A stretch of 64,000 bases of DNA from Paraflavitalea soli (GTDB lineage Bacteria > Bacteroidota > Bacteroidia > Chitinophagales > Chitinophagaceae). The notes beneath the pieces are model-generated. The model ran no database searches. It saw nothing but the letters and a program-made list of their open reading frames with translations, and had not been told where the DNA came from. Numbering within the stretch: the first letter of the stretch is position 1; each line of letters opens with the position of its first letter. Location: assembly GCF_003555545.1 (NCBI RefSeq), contig NZ_CP032157.1:5708546-5772545 (forward strand). Reading direction: 5' to 3'. The position numbers and the translations under genes were made by a program. Positions 43,984 through 52,068 of the stretch are shown here, piece after piece.

Positions 43984-44616
43984 CTACTTTCCCTTATCCA
44001 GCGCCATTTTAGCGGCAAGGGCCGTCAGCACACTGGCCATAAACCATTTTTGGATCCTTACCCACTGTGGTTTGCTGGCAAACCATACGGCTGCCCTGGC
44101 AGCAGAAAGTACGATGAGAAAATTGACTGTAAAACTGATCAGCATCTGTGTTATGCCCAGCGTTAAACTTTGAGTAAGCACATGGCCATAAGCTGGTTTA
44201 ATGAACTGCGGAAAAAGCGACAGGTAAAATACCGCTACCTTGGGATTGAGCACATTCGTCAGAAAGCCCATGCGGAACAACTTGGCAGGATTGTCATCCG
44301 GCAGGTCTTTTTTCGTTTCAAATATCCCCTTGCTGCCCGGCTTGATCGCCTGCCAGGCCAGGTAAAGCAGGTAAATAACCCCCATCGTTTTAAGAATGGT
44401 ATAAGCATAGGGAACAGCAAATAAAATAGCCGTAAGACCAAAAGACACCAGGATAATATGAAATAAGAATCCACATACCACCCCTGCCAGGGAAATAAGG
44501 CCTGCTTTACGCCCTTGCGTGATGGAGCGTGAAATAAGGTAGATCATATTGGGACCGGGACTGATCACCAACACCAATGCGGCCAGCGCAAAGAGCAACA
44601 GTTCATTGAAAGGTAT
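43984..44616 (-). CDS. LysE family amino-acid exporter
   Basis: 210 aa from ATG 44616; an upstream GTG at 44646 lies over the promoter and is rejected. Six membrane helices with the family start ALAALVLVISPGPNMIYLISRSITQGRKAG and the long cytoplasmic loop before IGIT-like helix LTLGITQMLISFTVNFLIVL. LysE/RhtB proteins export amino acids or homoserine lactones by proton exchange; the substrate is not predictable here. It follows the trans-sulfuration gene, so sulfur amino acids or homoserine are possible cargo, as an inference. Confidence 0.87.
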   Translation of the reverse strand: MPFNELLLFALAALVLVISPGPNMIYLISRSITQGRKAGLISLAGVVCGFLFHIILVSFGLTAILFAVPYAYTILKTMGVIYLLYLAWQAIKPGSKGIFETKKDLPDDNPAKLFRMGFLTNVLNPKVAVFYLSLFPQFIKPAYGHVLTQSLTLGITQMLISFTVNFLIVLSAARAAVWFASKPQWVRIQKWFMASVLTALAAKMALDKGK

Positions 44617-44636
44617 CATAGTATAAGTATTAATCA

Positions 44637-44671
44637 AATTTATCACCCTATGGCCTGCTCCAGGTCCAATA
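44637..44671 (-). promoter_or_regulatory. Promoter of the LysE gene, inside the end of the upstream gene
   Basis: Minus-strand TTG (44669-44671), 24 nt, TAAATTTG (44637-44644), 20 nt upstream of ATG 44616. It overlaps the last codons of the trans-sulfuration gene and supports the shorter LysE start. Confidence 0.5.
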
Positions 44672-45782
44672 CCAGGTCTTCCAGGTCCTCAATACCAACA
44701 CTCAGGCGGATCAAAGAATCACTCAAGCCGTTCTTGATCCTTTCTTCTCTGGGTATCGAAGCATGCGTCATAGAGGCAGGATGATTGATCAGTGATTCCA
44801 CCCCACCCAGGCTTTCTGCCAATGAAAATATTTTGGTAGACGACAATACCTTCATGGCCGTTTCCACACTATCATCTTTCAAAGTAAAGCTCATCATACC
44901 ACCAAAACCGCGCATTTGCTTTTTAGCTACCGCATATCCAGGATGGTCTTCAAAACCGCACCAGTATACCTTACCTACTTTAGGGTGTTGCCGCAGGAAC
45001 CCGGCAACTTTCTCACCGTTCTCACAATGACGTTGCATACGCACATGCAATGTTTTGATGCCTCGCAATACCAGGAAGCAATCCATAGGTCCTGGTACCG
45101 CGCCACAGCTTTTCTGTATAAAATACAACTGATCACGCAAGGCTGTATCATTCATTACCAGCGCACCCTGGATCACATCACTATGCCCGCCCAGATATTT
45201 TGTAGAAGAATGCATTACAATATCAGCCCCAAAGTCCAATGGGTTCTGCAGATAAGGAGAAGCAAATGTGTTATCAACACACACCAACACCTGGTGTTGT
45301 TTGGCCAGGGCCGTTACCGCTCCGATATCTGTAATATTCATCAGCGGATTAGTAGGCGTTTCCGTCCAGATAAGTTTGGTGTTTGGGGTGATAGCACTGG
45401 CAATGGCAGCTAGATCAGTCATGTCCACGTATTTGAACCGGATACCAAACTTTTCAAAAACCTTCGTAAAAAGGCGGTAAGTGCCGCCATACAGATCATT
45501 ACCCGTTACTACTTCATCACCGGGAGCCAACAATTTCAACACTGCATCAGTAGCTGCAACACCGCTGCTAAAAGCCAAACCATACTTGCCATTCTCGATC
45601 ACAGCCAGCGCATCTTCCAACGCTTTACGCGTAGGGTTTTGCGAACGGGCGTATTCATAGCCTTTGTTTTTTCCCGGCGCTTCCTGCACATAAGTAGAGG
45701 TTTGATAAATAGGCGTCATGATAGCTCCTGTAGAAGGATCAGGTTCCGCTCCCGCATGTATGAACTTAGTGGCTGGCTTCAT
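44643..45782 (-). CDS. Cystathionine gamma-synthase/lyase family PLP enzyme
   Basis: 379 aa. Cys/Met metabolism PLP family: substrate-site segment YEYARSQNPTRKALE, AFSSGVAATDAV, DNTFASPYLQNPLDFGADIV, and PLP Lys195 in HSSTKYLGGHSD. It catalyses either cystathionine formation from an activated homoserine and cysteine (gamma-synthase) or cystathionine cleavage; the two cannot be separated confidently by eye. Cytosolic tetramer expected. Upstream of the LysE gene on the same strand; the two are probably linked but LysE has its own promoter. Confidence 0.9.
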   Translation of the reverse strand: MKPATKFIHAGAEPDPSTGAIMTPIYQTSTYVQEAPGKNKGYEYARSQNPTRKALEDALAVIENGKYGLAFSSGVAATDAVLKLLAPGDEVVTGNDLYGGTYRLFTKVFEKFGIRFKYVDMTDLAAIASAITPNTKLIWTETPTNPLMNITDIGAVTALAKQHQVLVCVDNTFASPYLQNPLDFGADIVMHSSTKYLGGHSDVIQGALVMNDTALRDQLYFIQKSCGAVPGPMDCFLVLRGIKTLHVRMQRHCENGEKVAGFLRQHPKVGKVYWCGFEDHPGYAVAKKQMRGFGGMMSFTLKDDSVETAMKVLSSTKIFSLAESLGGVESLINHPASMTHASIPREERIKNGLSDSLIRLSVGIEDLEDLVLDLEQAIG

Positions 45783-45941
45783 AATTTATTAATATTGGTA
45801 AATTTACGATTACAAAGATGCGGAATTATCCCTTACTGATCCCTATGCGTTTTTATCAAAACTTCTCCAGTTTCTCCACTTACAATTCCGGATTTCCAGT
45901 TTAACAGAAGCTTAACCTTAAACCCAAAATAAGGTGTAACA

Positions 45942-45973
45942 TTTCTGAAACCCTTTACAGGACTGCATTCCAC
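45942..45973 (+). promoter_or_regulatory. Conserved upstream block, copy 1
   Basis: Shares CTGAAACCCTTTAC (45945-45958) and a following GCATTCCAC-like stretch with 50748-50780. It lies 193 bp before the first PepSY-like start; the other copy lies 195 bp before the second. The rest of the 355-bp gap 45783-46137 holds the promoter at 46059 and no visible gene. Confidence 0.5.
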
Positions 45974-46058
45974 CACTTCTAACGGGTACTATAAGACCCG
46001 CCTATCTGCGAAAACCTTCGTATTGCTTATCATGAACCTTCCGTCCTTACCAATTGGC

Positions 46059-46090
46059 TTGCCACCTATATACTTCTGCTATTACATTTG
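46059..46090 (+). promoter_or_regulatory. Promoter of the first PepSY-like gene
   Basis: TTG (46059-46061), 21 nt, TACATTTG (46083-46090): full Bacteroidota consensus, leaving a leader of about 40 nt before ATG 46138. Confidence 0.65.
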
Positions 46091-46137
46091 GGTCGTAAAA
46101 CATTTGTTACACAGTTCACCCAATAAAAAGTATAGCC

Positions 46138-46569
46138 ATGAAACAAGTATTAATGATCATTTGCACCGTCCTGATAGGAGCTGCTGCATACGCTTACGAT
46201 CCTAATGAAAAGGTATTGAAATCTTTCCGTGAAACATTTACCCAGGCCGAAGAGGTTAAATGGGACGAGACAGACAACTACTTTACCGTTAGTTTCGTAA
46301 GCGCCGGAATTCGCTCTAAAGTGAATTACGACAAGGAAGGAAATATGTTGAGCTCCATCCGTTACTATTCACCCCAGTTGCTTCCCTTGAATATCTTCAA
46401 TAAGCTGAAAAAGGAAAACGCTAAGAAAAACCTGTTTGGTGTAACTGAAGTTACTTCCGGCAGCGACGTTACCTATTACGTAAAAATGGAAGATGGGAAA
46501 CATTGGTTCACCCTTAAAGTGGACGAATCAGGTAATACACAAATTTTTGAAAAATACAAGAAAGGTTAG
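46138..46569 (+). CDS. Small exported PepSY-like protein (paralogue 1 of 3)
   Basis: 143 aa. Signal peptide MKQVLMIICTVLIGAAAYA. The mature part follows the pattern of two later genes in this window: helix with FRETFTQAEEVKWDE, then strands YFTVSFVSAGIRSKVNYDKEG, a helix after SPQLLPLNIFNKL, and a second strand set TYYVKMEDGKHWFTLKVDESG. This is the two-unit PepSY-like (DUF2874-type) fold seen in small periplasmic Bacteroidota proteins of unknown role. Own promoter and conserved upstream block. Confidence 0.85.
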   Translation: MKQVLMIICTVLIGAAAYAYDPNEKVLKSFRETFTQAEEVKWDETDNYFTVSFVSAGIRSKVNYDKEGNMLSSIRYYSPQLLPLNIFNKLKKENAKKNLFGVTEVTSGSDVTYYVKMEDGKHWFTLKVDESGNTQIFEKYKKG

Positions 46570-46599
46570 CCGGGAGGCCGGGCGGGTTTCAGCCAGTTT

Positions 46600-48453
46600 C
46601 TAGTCTATTTGTAGTAACGTACCGGCCACCAGGTATCTCCAATCAAAGTTATCAGCCGCATGGGTCTCCTGCGGCTGAATTTTTTTATCCAGTACAGCAG
46701 GTTTCAACACCCCCATTTTTACCAGCCCTCTCTGTGCTTCCCGGATATAGGCTGCCAGCCGTTTATCCTGCATCCAGGTTTGCTGTGGAGGCTCAAAGCC
46801 CACCTTGTCCTTTCGCCACACAATACCAGCCGGCAAGGCAGGCTCCATACTTTTACGCAACAGCCATTTGGTATACCCATCCCGTATTTTAAACCCCGCA
46901 GGCAGGGAAAAAATAAAAGTAGCCAGTTCGTGATACAGGAAGGGCAGCCTTACTTCCCGGCTATGCGCCATAGAGTTACGATCCGCATATTGCAACAACT
47001 CCTCCAGTCCGTTGAGGAATGTATTATAATAAAGTGCACCGTTCAGCGTAGGTACATGCGGTACCTGGTAATGAGACTTGCCATAAGCTTCCGTAAATCC
47101 GCTGGTCAGGTCTCCCTGCTTCCGCTGTTGCCGGCTTCGCTGGCGTACCTGCCAGGTTTCCGCAAAATGTGGCAGCCGCGCCGCCAGCTTTTGCTTCCAG
47201 TTCCAAAGCCCATCTGGCCCCACCCCTCCGGCTTCCTGCAGCTCCCTGCGTAGCAAGGGCCTGTTTTGCCGGTACAGTTCGCGCCAATACCAGGAATAAT
47301 ATTTGGTATAGCCACCCAGTATTTCATCCGCCCCCTGCCCATCCAGCAGCACCGTTACCCCATGTTGTTTTGCCAGTTCAAACACCTTGTACTGCGCCAC
47401 AACACTGGCCGATTGGAAAGGCTCTTCCTGATGGTAACAAATACGCTCAAAATCACTGATCAGACTATCAGCATCAGGTTGTACCTGGTGGTTGCTCACC
47501 CCAAACCTACCCGCCGTCAAGCCGATCTGTGCCGATTCATCACGCGCAAATCCAGGGAAAGTAGCAGAAAAGGTCGCCATCTTAACTGGCCGATCCGCTG
47601 CCTGGTGAATGCAGGCCAGTACAGCTGCACTGTCCAGCCCCCCGCTCAGGGAAGTACCTACCGGCACGTCACTCCGTAACCGACGGCTAACAGACAACGA
47701 TAAAAGACTTTTCAGCTGCTCAATAGCATCCGGCTCACTGATCGAATGATTGGTGGCTGTTATATCAATATCCCAATAACTATGCTCAGACAACGTTTGC
47801 CTGCCCATGTCGTATAAGAGGAAGCTGCGGGCAGGTAATTTATAAATACCCGTGTAGAATGTTTCGCCCGTATTGTGAGGATTCTGAACATAGCCCAGCG
47901 TAATATAATTGAACAGCATCCGCTCATTTACCTTCTTTTCAATGCCAGCTGCCCACAGCGCCTTCATTTCACTGCCAAATACAAACTGCTGTTCATCCGT
48001 ATAATAGTAGAAAGGCTTTTCGCCAAACCGGTCACGCGCCGCAAACAACAGCTGTTCTTTCCGGTCCCAGATCGCAAAGGCAAACATACCATCAAAATGT
48101 TCCAGGCAATCCGTTCCCCAGGCTGCATAAGCCGCCAGGATCACTTCCGTATCAGACTGTGACCGGAAACTATAGCCCCGCTGTTCCAGCGTTTGTTTTA
48201 ACTCCCGGTAATTGTAGAGTTCTCCATTATATACAATGGTATAAAGGTCCAGGTAATGCATGGGCTGTGCAGCCAGCTCACTCAGGTCAATGATAGATAA
48301 TCGACGATGCCCCAATGCTACTTGCCCTCCGGGAGCTATCCAACAAGCTTCGCCATCCGGTCCACGGTGCGCAAGCGCATCAGTCATGTTTTTAACACGC
48401 TGCTCCGATACCAATACAGGATTGGCAGATAGTATACCGGCAATGCCACACAT
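46600..48453 (-). CDS. asnB: Asparagine synthase (glutamine-hydrolysing)
   Basis: 617 aa. N-terminal nucleophile glutaminase domain with catalytic C2 (MCGIAGILS), RLSIIDLSE and NGELYNY; C-terminal ATP-pyrophosphatase synthase domain with SLSGGLDSAAV (PP-loop) and the aspartate/ATP-site segments DGQGADEILGGY and RLPFLYHEL. Makes asparagine from aspartate, glutamine and ATP. No biosynthetic cluster or modified-sugar genes surround it, so a housekeeping role is more likely than a specialised amidotransferase, but AsnB-like enzymes in surface-glycan loci look similar. Confidence 0.92.
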   Translation of the reverse strand: MCGIAGILSANPVLVSEQRVKNMTDALAHRGPDGEACWIAPGGQVALGHRRLSIIDLSELAAQPMHYLDLYTIVYNGELYNYRELKQTLEQRGYSFRSQSDTEVILAAYAAWGTDCLEHFDGMFAFAIWDRKEQLLFAARDRFGEKPFYYYTDEQQFVFGSEMKALWAAGIEKKVNERMLFNYITLGYVQNPHNTGETFYTGIYKLPARSFLLYDMGRQTLSEHSYWDIDITATNHSISEPDAIEQLKSLLSLSVSRRLRSDVPVGTSLSGGLDSAAVLACIHQAADRPVKMATFSATFPGFARDESAQIGLTAGRFGVSNHQVQPDADSLISDFERICYHQEEPFQSASVVAQYKVFELAKQHGVTVLLDGQGADEILGGYTKYYSWYWRELYRQNRPLLRRELQEAGGVGPDGLWNWKQKLAARLPHFAETWQVRQRSRQQRKQGDLTSGFTEAYGKSHYQVPHVPTLNGALYYNTFLNGLEELLQYADRNSMAHSREVRLPFLYHELATFIFSLPAGFKIRDGYTKWLLRKSMEPALPAGIVWRKDKVGFEPPQQTWMQDKRLAAYIREAQRGLVKMGVLKPAVLDKKIQPQETHAADNFDWRYLVAGTLLQID

Positions 48454-48473
48454 AGAGGCCTAAGATACAACTC

Positions 48474-49109
48474 TTAAAAGGTAAACGGCAGTTTGGCCCG
48501 CACACTGTCCCATTCCATGATCAGTTCGGCGCCTTTATCAACCTTTTCAAACTCCATGGTAAAAACTTCGAAGGGGTAATTCGTCCTGTTAATAGGAATG
48601 GTAAATTTATGAACGTCTTTGGTAGAATCTATTTTAAGACCCCAGGTAAACAGGTCACTGTTTAATATAAGGGTCCACTTATCTTCAAAAGGTATACAGT
48701 ATAATACATAACGTCCTTTCCCCACCTTTTCATTATCGATCGTTACATCCTTAAAGAACTCGATTTCCGTAGCTTCATTAGCACCCAGGCGCCATACATG
48801 CCCATATTTCAATACATCGCCAAAGATCGAACGTCCGCTCTTTTGGGGCCTGCTATAGATCACCCTGGCCACCAAAGGCTCCTGCACATTCTTCGACATT
48901 TTGAGCTTGGGATAATCCACCGGGTAATAAGACATATCCATCGGCGATTTATCGACACCCAAAGGCACTTGTTTGTCATTGGGGGTGCTAATAGCAGGGT
49001 TGATGGTTACCTGGTTACTGCCGGGAGGCGCCTTTTGTTCACATGCCCATAACAACACCGATAAGCCAATTAGCAGAAGAAAGCCTTTGTATTTACTGGT
49101 TCTGTGCAT
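48474..49109 (-). CDS. DUF2911 lipoprotein
   Basis: 211 aa. Lipoprotein signal with lipobox LLWAC. The DUF2911 core is clear: DKSPMDMSYYPVDYPKLK, ARVIYSRPQKSGRSIFGD, WRLGANEATEIEFFKDV, GRYVLYCIPFEDKWTLILN. Immediately downstream (22 nt) of a second DUF2911 gene to which it is very similar over the core, so the pair arose by tandem duplication; only this copy is lipid-anchored. Function unknown; a small beta-sandwich envelope protein is expected. Confidence 0.87.
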   Translation of the reverse strand: MHRTSKYKGFLLLIGLSVLLWACEQKAPPGSNQVTINPAISTPNDKQVPLGVDKSPMDMSYYPVDYPKLKMSKNVQEPLVARVIYSRPQKSGRSIFGDVLKYGHVWRLGANEATEIEFFKDVTIDNEKVGKGRYVLYCIPFEDKWTLILNSDLFTWGLKIDSTKDVHKFTIPINRTNYPFEVFTMEFEKVDKGAELIMEWDSVRAKLPFTF

Positions 49110-49131
49110 ACAGGAAAAAATAACGATTTGA

Positions 49132-49716
49132 TCAATTACTCTGAAAACTAAAGGGCACCAGTGCTTTTACATTATCCCACATAATGGCCAGGTTAAGCCC
49201 CGTACTATCTTTCTCAAACTGCATCGTAAATGCTTCAGCCGATTCCGGTAGTTTTTGTGCAGGGACATCTACCCTCAACGCATCTTTTTTGGGATCATAC
49301 TGGAAAGCCCCCCAGATATCCGTTTCCTTATTGAATATGATGGTCCATTTATCCTGGTAAGGAATCGCATACATCGTATAACGCCCTTTCTTCAACCTGG
49401 TCTCTGTACCACACTTTACATCCTTATAGATCTCTATTTCCGTAGCTTCATTAGCCCCCAGCCGCCATATCTGGCCATACTCCACCAGTTCCCCAAACAC
49501 CGAACGGCCGTTTTTTAGCGGCCGGCTGTAAATAACCCTGGCCATCAGGGGCTCATTAGCTTTATTCTGAATTTTCAGCACCGGGTAATTTACCGGGTAG
49601 TAAGCCATATCCATCGGCGACTTATCAACAGCCGGAAGCTTTAACTGAGCCAGGGATGCTGACGCACAAAATAGCAACAGGGAAAAAAGGAACTTCACTT
49701 GCTTCATGTCCTTCAT
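49132..49716 (-). CDS. DUF2911 secreted protein
   Basis: 194 aa (starts 49716 or MKQVKFLF at 49707). Ordinary signal peptide (FLFSLLLFCASASLA) rather than a lipobox. Core DKSPMDMAYYPVNYPVLK, ARVIYSRPLKNGRSVFGE, WRLGANEATEIEIYKDV, followed by DKWTIIFNKETDIWGAF. First gene of the duplicated pair, with a -7 promoter element just upstream. The two products probably work in the same compartment with different anchoring; the role is unknown. Confidence 0.87.
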   Translation of the reverse strand: MKDMKQVKFLFSLLLFCASASLAQLKLPAVDKSPMDMAYYPVNYPVLKIQNKANEPLMARVIYSRPLKNGRSVFGELVEYGQIWRLGANEATEIEIYKDVKCGTETRLKKGRYTMYAIPYQDKWTIIFNKETDIWGAFQYDPKKDALRVDVPAQKLPESAEAFTMQFEKDSTGLNLAIMWDNVKALVPFSFQSN

Positions 49717-49727
49717 GGTTTAAGCGG

Positions 49728-49735
49728 CAAAAATA
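49728..49735 (-). promoter_or_regulatory. -7 element TATTTTTG of the DUF2911 pair
   Basis: Minus-strand TATTTTTG, 11 nt upstream of the start at 49716; no clear TTG at the -33 distance. Confidence 0.45.
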
Positions 49736-49901
49736 ACAGATTAACACCGAACTAAATGGCTTTTACAGGATAGACGGATGCTTGTCATCAACCGTTTGGG
49801 TATTACCTGATTACCAGACCAATTACCGTCAGCATCGCCCATCCATAAGACTCTCCGGCAGGCATTTACCCCTTTGCCAGTTTGATTAAAAACGGATTAA
49901 A

Positions 49902-50498
49902 CTATTTTTTGCTATCAAGCTCCTCCAGCGTGGCAAAAGCAAAGGCTTTTAAAGCAGGAAAAAAATCGGCATAATACTGTTGCAATACCTCATAATTATC
50001 CTCAAATAACTTAAAAGCTACCCGGCTTTCTGTAAGGTAAACCGAACGTCGAACCACCCCCTGAAAGCTGCGTTCAATACCCAGCCGCTCACGGTAACCA
50101 TACAGCCAGTTGTATTCCTTCATATAAGGATACATTTCCCTGAAAGGGGCCGGGAATAAAGACTGGTATTGATCCAACCTGCCATATACTTCCTGTGAAA
50201 ACGCAAACAACCCATTACCTGGAAACGACTGCTCATCATTGGCCAGAAAATGATCATATACCACATCCACAAAAGCACCACTGTATAGCCGGTAATGGGG
50301 GCGGAAGATAGACTTGGCCGCAGCGGTTACAGCATGCTCGTCAGTAAAAGTATCAATAGCCCTGTGCAGTACAATACCCTTGTGCACAGGGACCGGATAT
50401 TCGAATTGCTTTTTCCCTTTTACAAAGTCACTGATCAGATTGCCTACCAGTACACCGGGAACATTAAAAGAGAGGTATGCATGGGCCAGATAATTCAC
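49902..50498 (-). CDS. acpH: Acyl carrier protein phosphodiesterase
   Basis: 198 aa from a GTG start at 50498. The frame reaches TTG at 50519, but the family opens MNYLAHAYLSF, which the GTG gives exactly. AcpH hallmarks: GNLISDFVKGK, VHKGIVLHRAIDTFTDEHA, SGAFVDVVYDHFLAND, all rich in His/Asp metal ligands. It removes the 4'-phosphopantetheine arm from acyl carrier protein in E. coli. Cytosolic, single gene. Confidence 0.88.
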   Translation of the reverse strand: MNYLAHAYLSFNVPGVLVGNLISDFVKGKKQFEYPVPVHKGIVLHRAIDTFTDEHAVTAAAKSIFRPHYRLYSGAFVDVVYDHFLANDEQSFPGNGLFAFSQEVYGRLDQYQSLFPAPFREMYPYMKEYNWLYGYRERLGIERSFQGVVRRSVYLTESRVAFKLFEDNYEVLQQYYADFFPALKAFAFATLEELDSKK

Positions 50499-50588
50499 AA
50501 ATCGTAAGTATTGAATCAATTATATTACAATTTACACGATTTTAAAATGCTTTAACGATTGCCTGGCTTGTTAAAACCGTTAAAATTT

Positions 50589-50684
50589 TGTGATGAATGG
50601 TAAAGCAACCTATTGCATTGAAAAAGTATAATTTCATCACATCATCATGTGATAGCATATCCCCGCTTTTGGTGACGATGTGAT
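50589..50684. other. Four mutually complementary TGTGAT/ATCACA arms
   Basis: Arm A TGTGATGAA (50589-50597), arm B TTCATCACAT (50633-50642), arm C ATGTGAT (50647-50653) and arm D ATGTGAT (50678-50684). B pairs perfectly with A (9 bp) or C (7 bp) and can extend with D to an imperfect 10/12 stem followed by ATTTTTAAC. Mutually exclusive pairings resemble an attenuator; ATCACATCATCATGTGAT (50636-50653) could instead be a protein-binding palindrome. The rest of 50499-50946 holds the conserved block at 50748 and the promoter at 50865. Confidence 0.4.
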
Positions 50685-50747
50685 ATTTTTAACAACCCCT
50701 GTTTTCATTAACCCTGGGTTAACTTTTTTTTAAGAAATACTCCAGAG

Positions 50748-50780
50748 TTTCCTGAAACCCTTTACCAGCAAGCATTTCAC
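50748..50780 (+). promoter_or_regulatory. Conserved upstream block, copy 2
   Basis: Contains CTGAAACCCTTTAC (50752-50765) identical to the copy at 45945-45958, with further similarity on both sides (TTTC before, GCATTTCAC after). 195 bp before the second PepSY-like start. Confidence 0.5.
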
Positions 50781-50864
50781 AAATTTCCAATCAATCCGCC
50801 AGCCTAACATTGCACAACCCTCGTTAACCTGCTTTAACATTGACCACCATTAATCACTATTCAC

Positions 50865-50895
50865 TTGCAAACAGTTAATGCGCCCTCTACTTTTG
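50865..50895 (+). promoter_or_regulatory. Promoter of the second PepSY-like gene
   Basis: TTG (50865-50867), 20 nt, TACTTTTG (50888-50895): full Bacteroidota consensus, giving a leader of about 45 nt. Confidence 0.7.
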
Positions 50896-50946
50896 TGCAG
50901 GCTTAACCAAAGCCATGCACCATAAACAAAAAATAAAAGTACAGTC

Positions 50947-51414
50947 ATGAAAAAGTTTTTTATCTCCCTGCTGATGTTGATCAGCGTATTTAGTTATGCA
51001 GCCACTCCCGACAAAGGAGAAAAAGTAAGCGCCCACATTCAGGCAGCGTTGGAAAAAGAGTTTAAAGGAGCCCAGTACATAGTATGGCAATCTTTAAAAG
51101 GCCATCAGCTCTTCCACGCCAAGTTCATCTATAATAATGAACAGGTCAACGCCTTCTTTGAGGAGGATGGTAACCTCCTGGCTATCGGCCGGTACATAGC
51201 CCCTGCTTCTTTGCCATTGGCCATTACCAAAAGTATCAATAGCAAATACGCCGAATACGAATTGAAGGACGTAATTGAGTACAGCAAGTCCGGCGAAACC
51301 AGCTACGTGATCTCCCTGGAAAACGAAAAGACCCGTATGGTTGTAGAGGCTTACAACAATGGCAATACCTATCTATTTAAAAAAGAAAAAAAGAATTTAT
51401 CTGCTAAGCTGTAA
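50947..51414 (+). CDS. Small exported PepSY-like protein (paralogue 2 of 3)
   Basis: 155 aa. Signal peptide MKKFFISLLMLISVFSYA. Same fold pattern as the other two: LEKEFKGAQYIVWQSLKGH, strands FHAKFIYNNEQVNAFFEEDG, APASLPLAITKSI, and TSYVISLENEKTRMVVEAYNNG. The C-terminus is Lys-rich (KKEKKNLSAKL). Function unknown. It shares with paralogue 1 an upstream block, a consensus promoter and a similar AAAAGTA-type leader before the ATG. Confidence 0.85.
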   Translation: MKKFFISLLMLISVFSYAATPDKGEKVSAHIQAALEKEFKGAQYIVWQSLKGHQLFHAKFIYNNEQVNAFFEEDGNLLAIGRYIAPASLPLAITKSINSKYAEYELKDVIEYSKSGETSYVISLENEKTRMVVEAYNNGNTYLFKKEKKNLSAKL

Positions 51415-51509
51415 CATTTGAAAAAACCTTGCGTCGTATATAGTGTAGGAAGTTTGAAAGTGCAGCGCCGGAAAAACAATCAACATAATTCACACATAAA
51501 GTATTTACC

Positions 51510-51959
51510 ATGAAAAAGATGATGTTAGTTTGGGCCTTAATGTTAACAGTAGGTATCGGTTCCTCTTTTGCCCATTTCAGCGAAACCGTTAGTCAGGAAG
51601 TAGTCAACGCTTTTAAGAAAGATTTTTCCGGCGCACAGGATGTAAGCTGGGAATCCGGCAAAACCTTCGCAAAAGCCACTTTCAAAATGAACGACCAGGT
51701 AATGTTCGCTTATTATTCCAAAGAGGGTGAATTGCAGGCCACAACCCGCAACATTATCTCTGCCCAGCTGCCTATCAACCTGCTGGCCGACCTGAAGAAA
51801 AGTTACGGCCAATATTGGATCACCGACCTTTTTGAAATGGCAGCCAACAGCAGCACAAGCTATTATATCACACTCCAGGATGGTGAGCAGAACGTGATCT
51901 TAAGATCAAATGGCGCAGCTGGCTGGGAAGTATATAAAAAAGAAAAGAAAGCAATATAA
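51510..51959 (+). CDS. Small exported PepSY-like protein (paralogue 3 of 3)
   Basis: 149 aa. Signal peptide MKKMMLVWALMLTVGIGSSFA. Core FKKDFSGAQDVSWESGKTFAKATFKM, FAYYSKEGELQATTRN, SAQLPINLLADL and SYYITLQDGEQNVILRSNG mirrors paralogue 2, which lies 95 nt upstream. Likely a tandem duplicate; it may be read from the upstream promoter or from its own. Ends with a basic tail (YKKEKKAI). A strong terminator follows, closing the unit. Confidence 0.85.
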   Translation: MKKMMLVWALMLTVGIGSSFAHFSETVSQEVVNAFKKDFSGAQDVSWESGKTFAKATFKMNDQVMFAYYSKEGELQATTRNIISAQLPINLLADLKKSYGQYWITDLFEMAANSSTSYYITLQDGEQNVILRSNGAAGWEVYKKEKKAI

Positions 51960-51961
51960 AG

Positions 51962-51995
51962 AGTCTGAAAGTTGGTTTTAGTTGGAAAGAGAAGG
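51962..51995 (+). repeat. Octamer array, 4 x 8 nt with a 2-nt insertion
   Basis: Units AGTCTGAA, AGTTGGTT, (TT), AGTTGGAA and AGAGAAGG, starting 2 nt after the stop of the third PepSY-like gene and running into its terminator. More degenerate than the arrays at 19224 and 56737 but in the same register and position. Confidence 0.5.
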
Positions 51996-52025
51996 GTGGG
52001 TCACTAAAGGTGGCTCACCTTTTTT
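51995..52025 (+). terminator. Terminator of the PepSY-like pair
   Basis: Stem GGTGGGTCAC (51995-52004) / GTGGCTCACC (52010-52019) with two G-T pairs, loop TAAAG, then TTTTTT. Confidence 0.85.
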
Positions 52026-52037
52026 GTTTATTTATGC

Positions 52038-52045
52038 TAACTTTG
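52038..52045 (+). promoter_or_regulatory. -7 element TAACTTTG of the deoxyhypusine-synthase-like gene
   Basis: TAACTTTG fits TAnnTTTG, 23 nt upstream of ATG 52069. It directly follows the preceding terminator, so the -33 position falls in its T-tract and is not clear. Confidence 0.5.
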
Positions 52046-52068
52046 CCGCCACAAAATTCTGAATTATC

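Noticed and set aside
43953-44018. Extended N-terminus of the TIGR02757 protein
   Set aside because: It would overlap the LysE gene and its Arg/Lys-rich sequence is not part of the family.
46660-47253. 197-codon plus-strand frame opposite asnB
   Set aside because: Lies entirely inside a well-supported asparagine synthase gene on the other strand.
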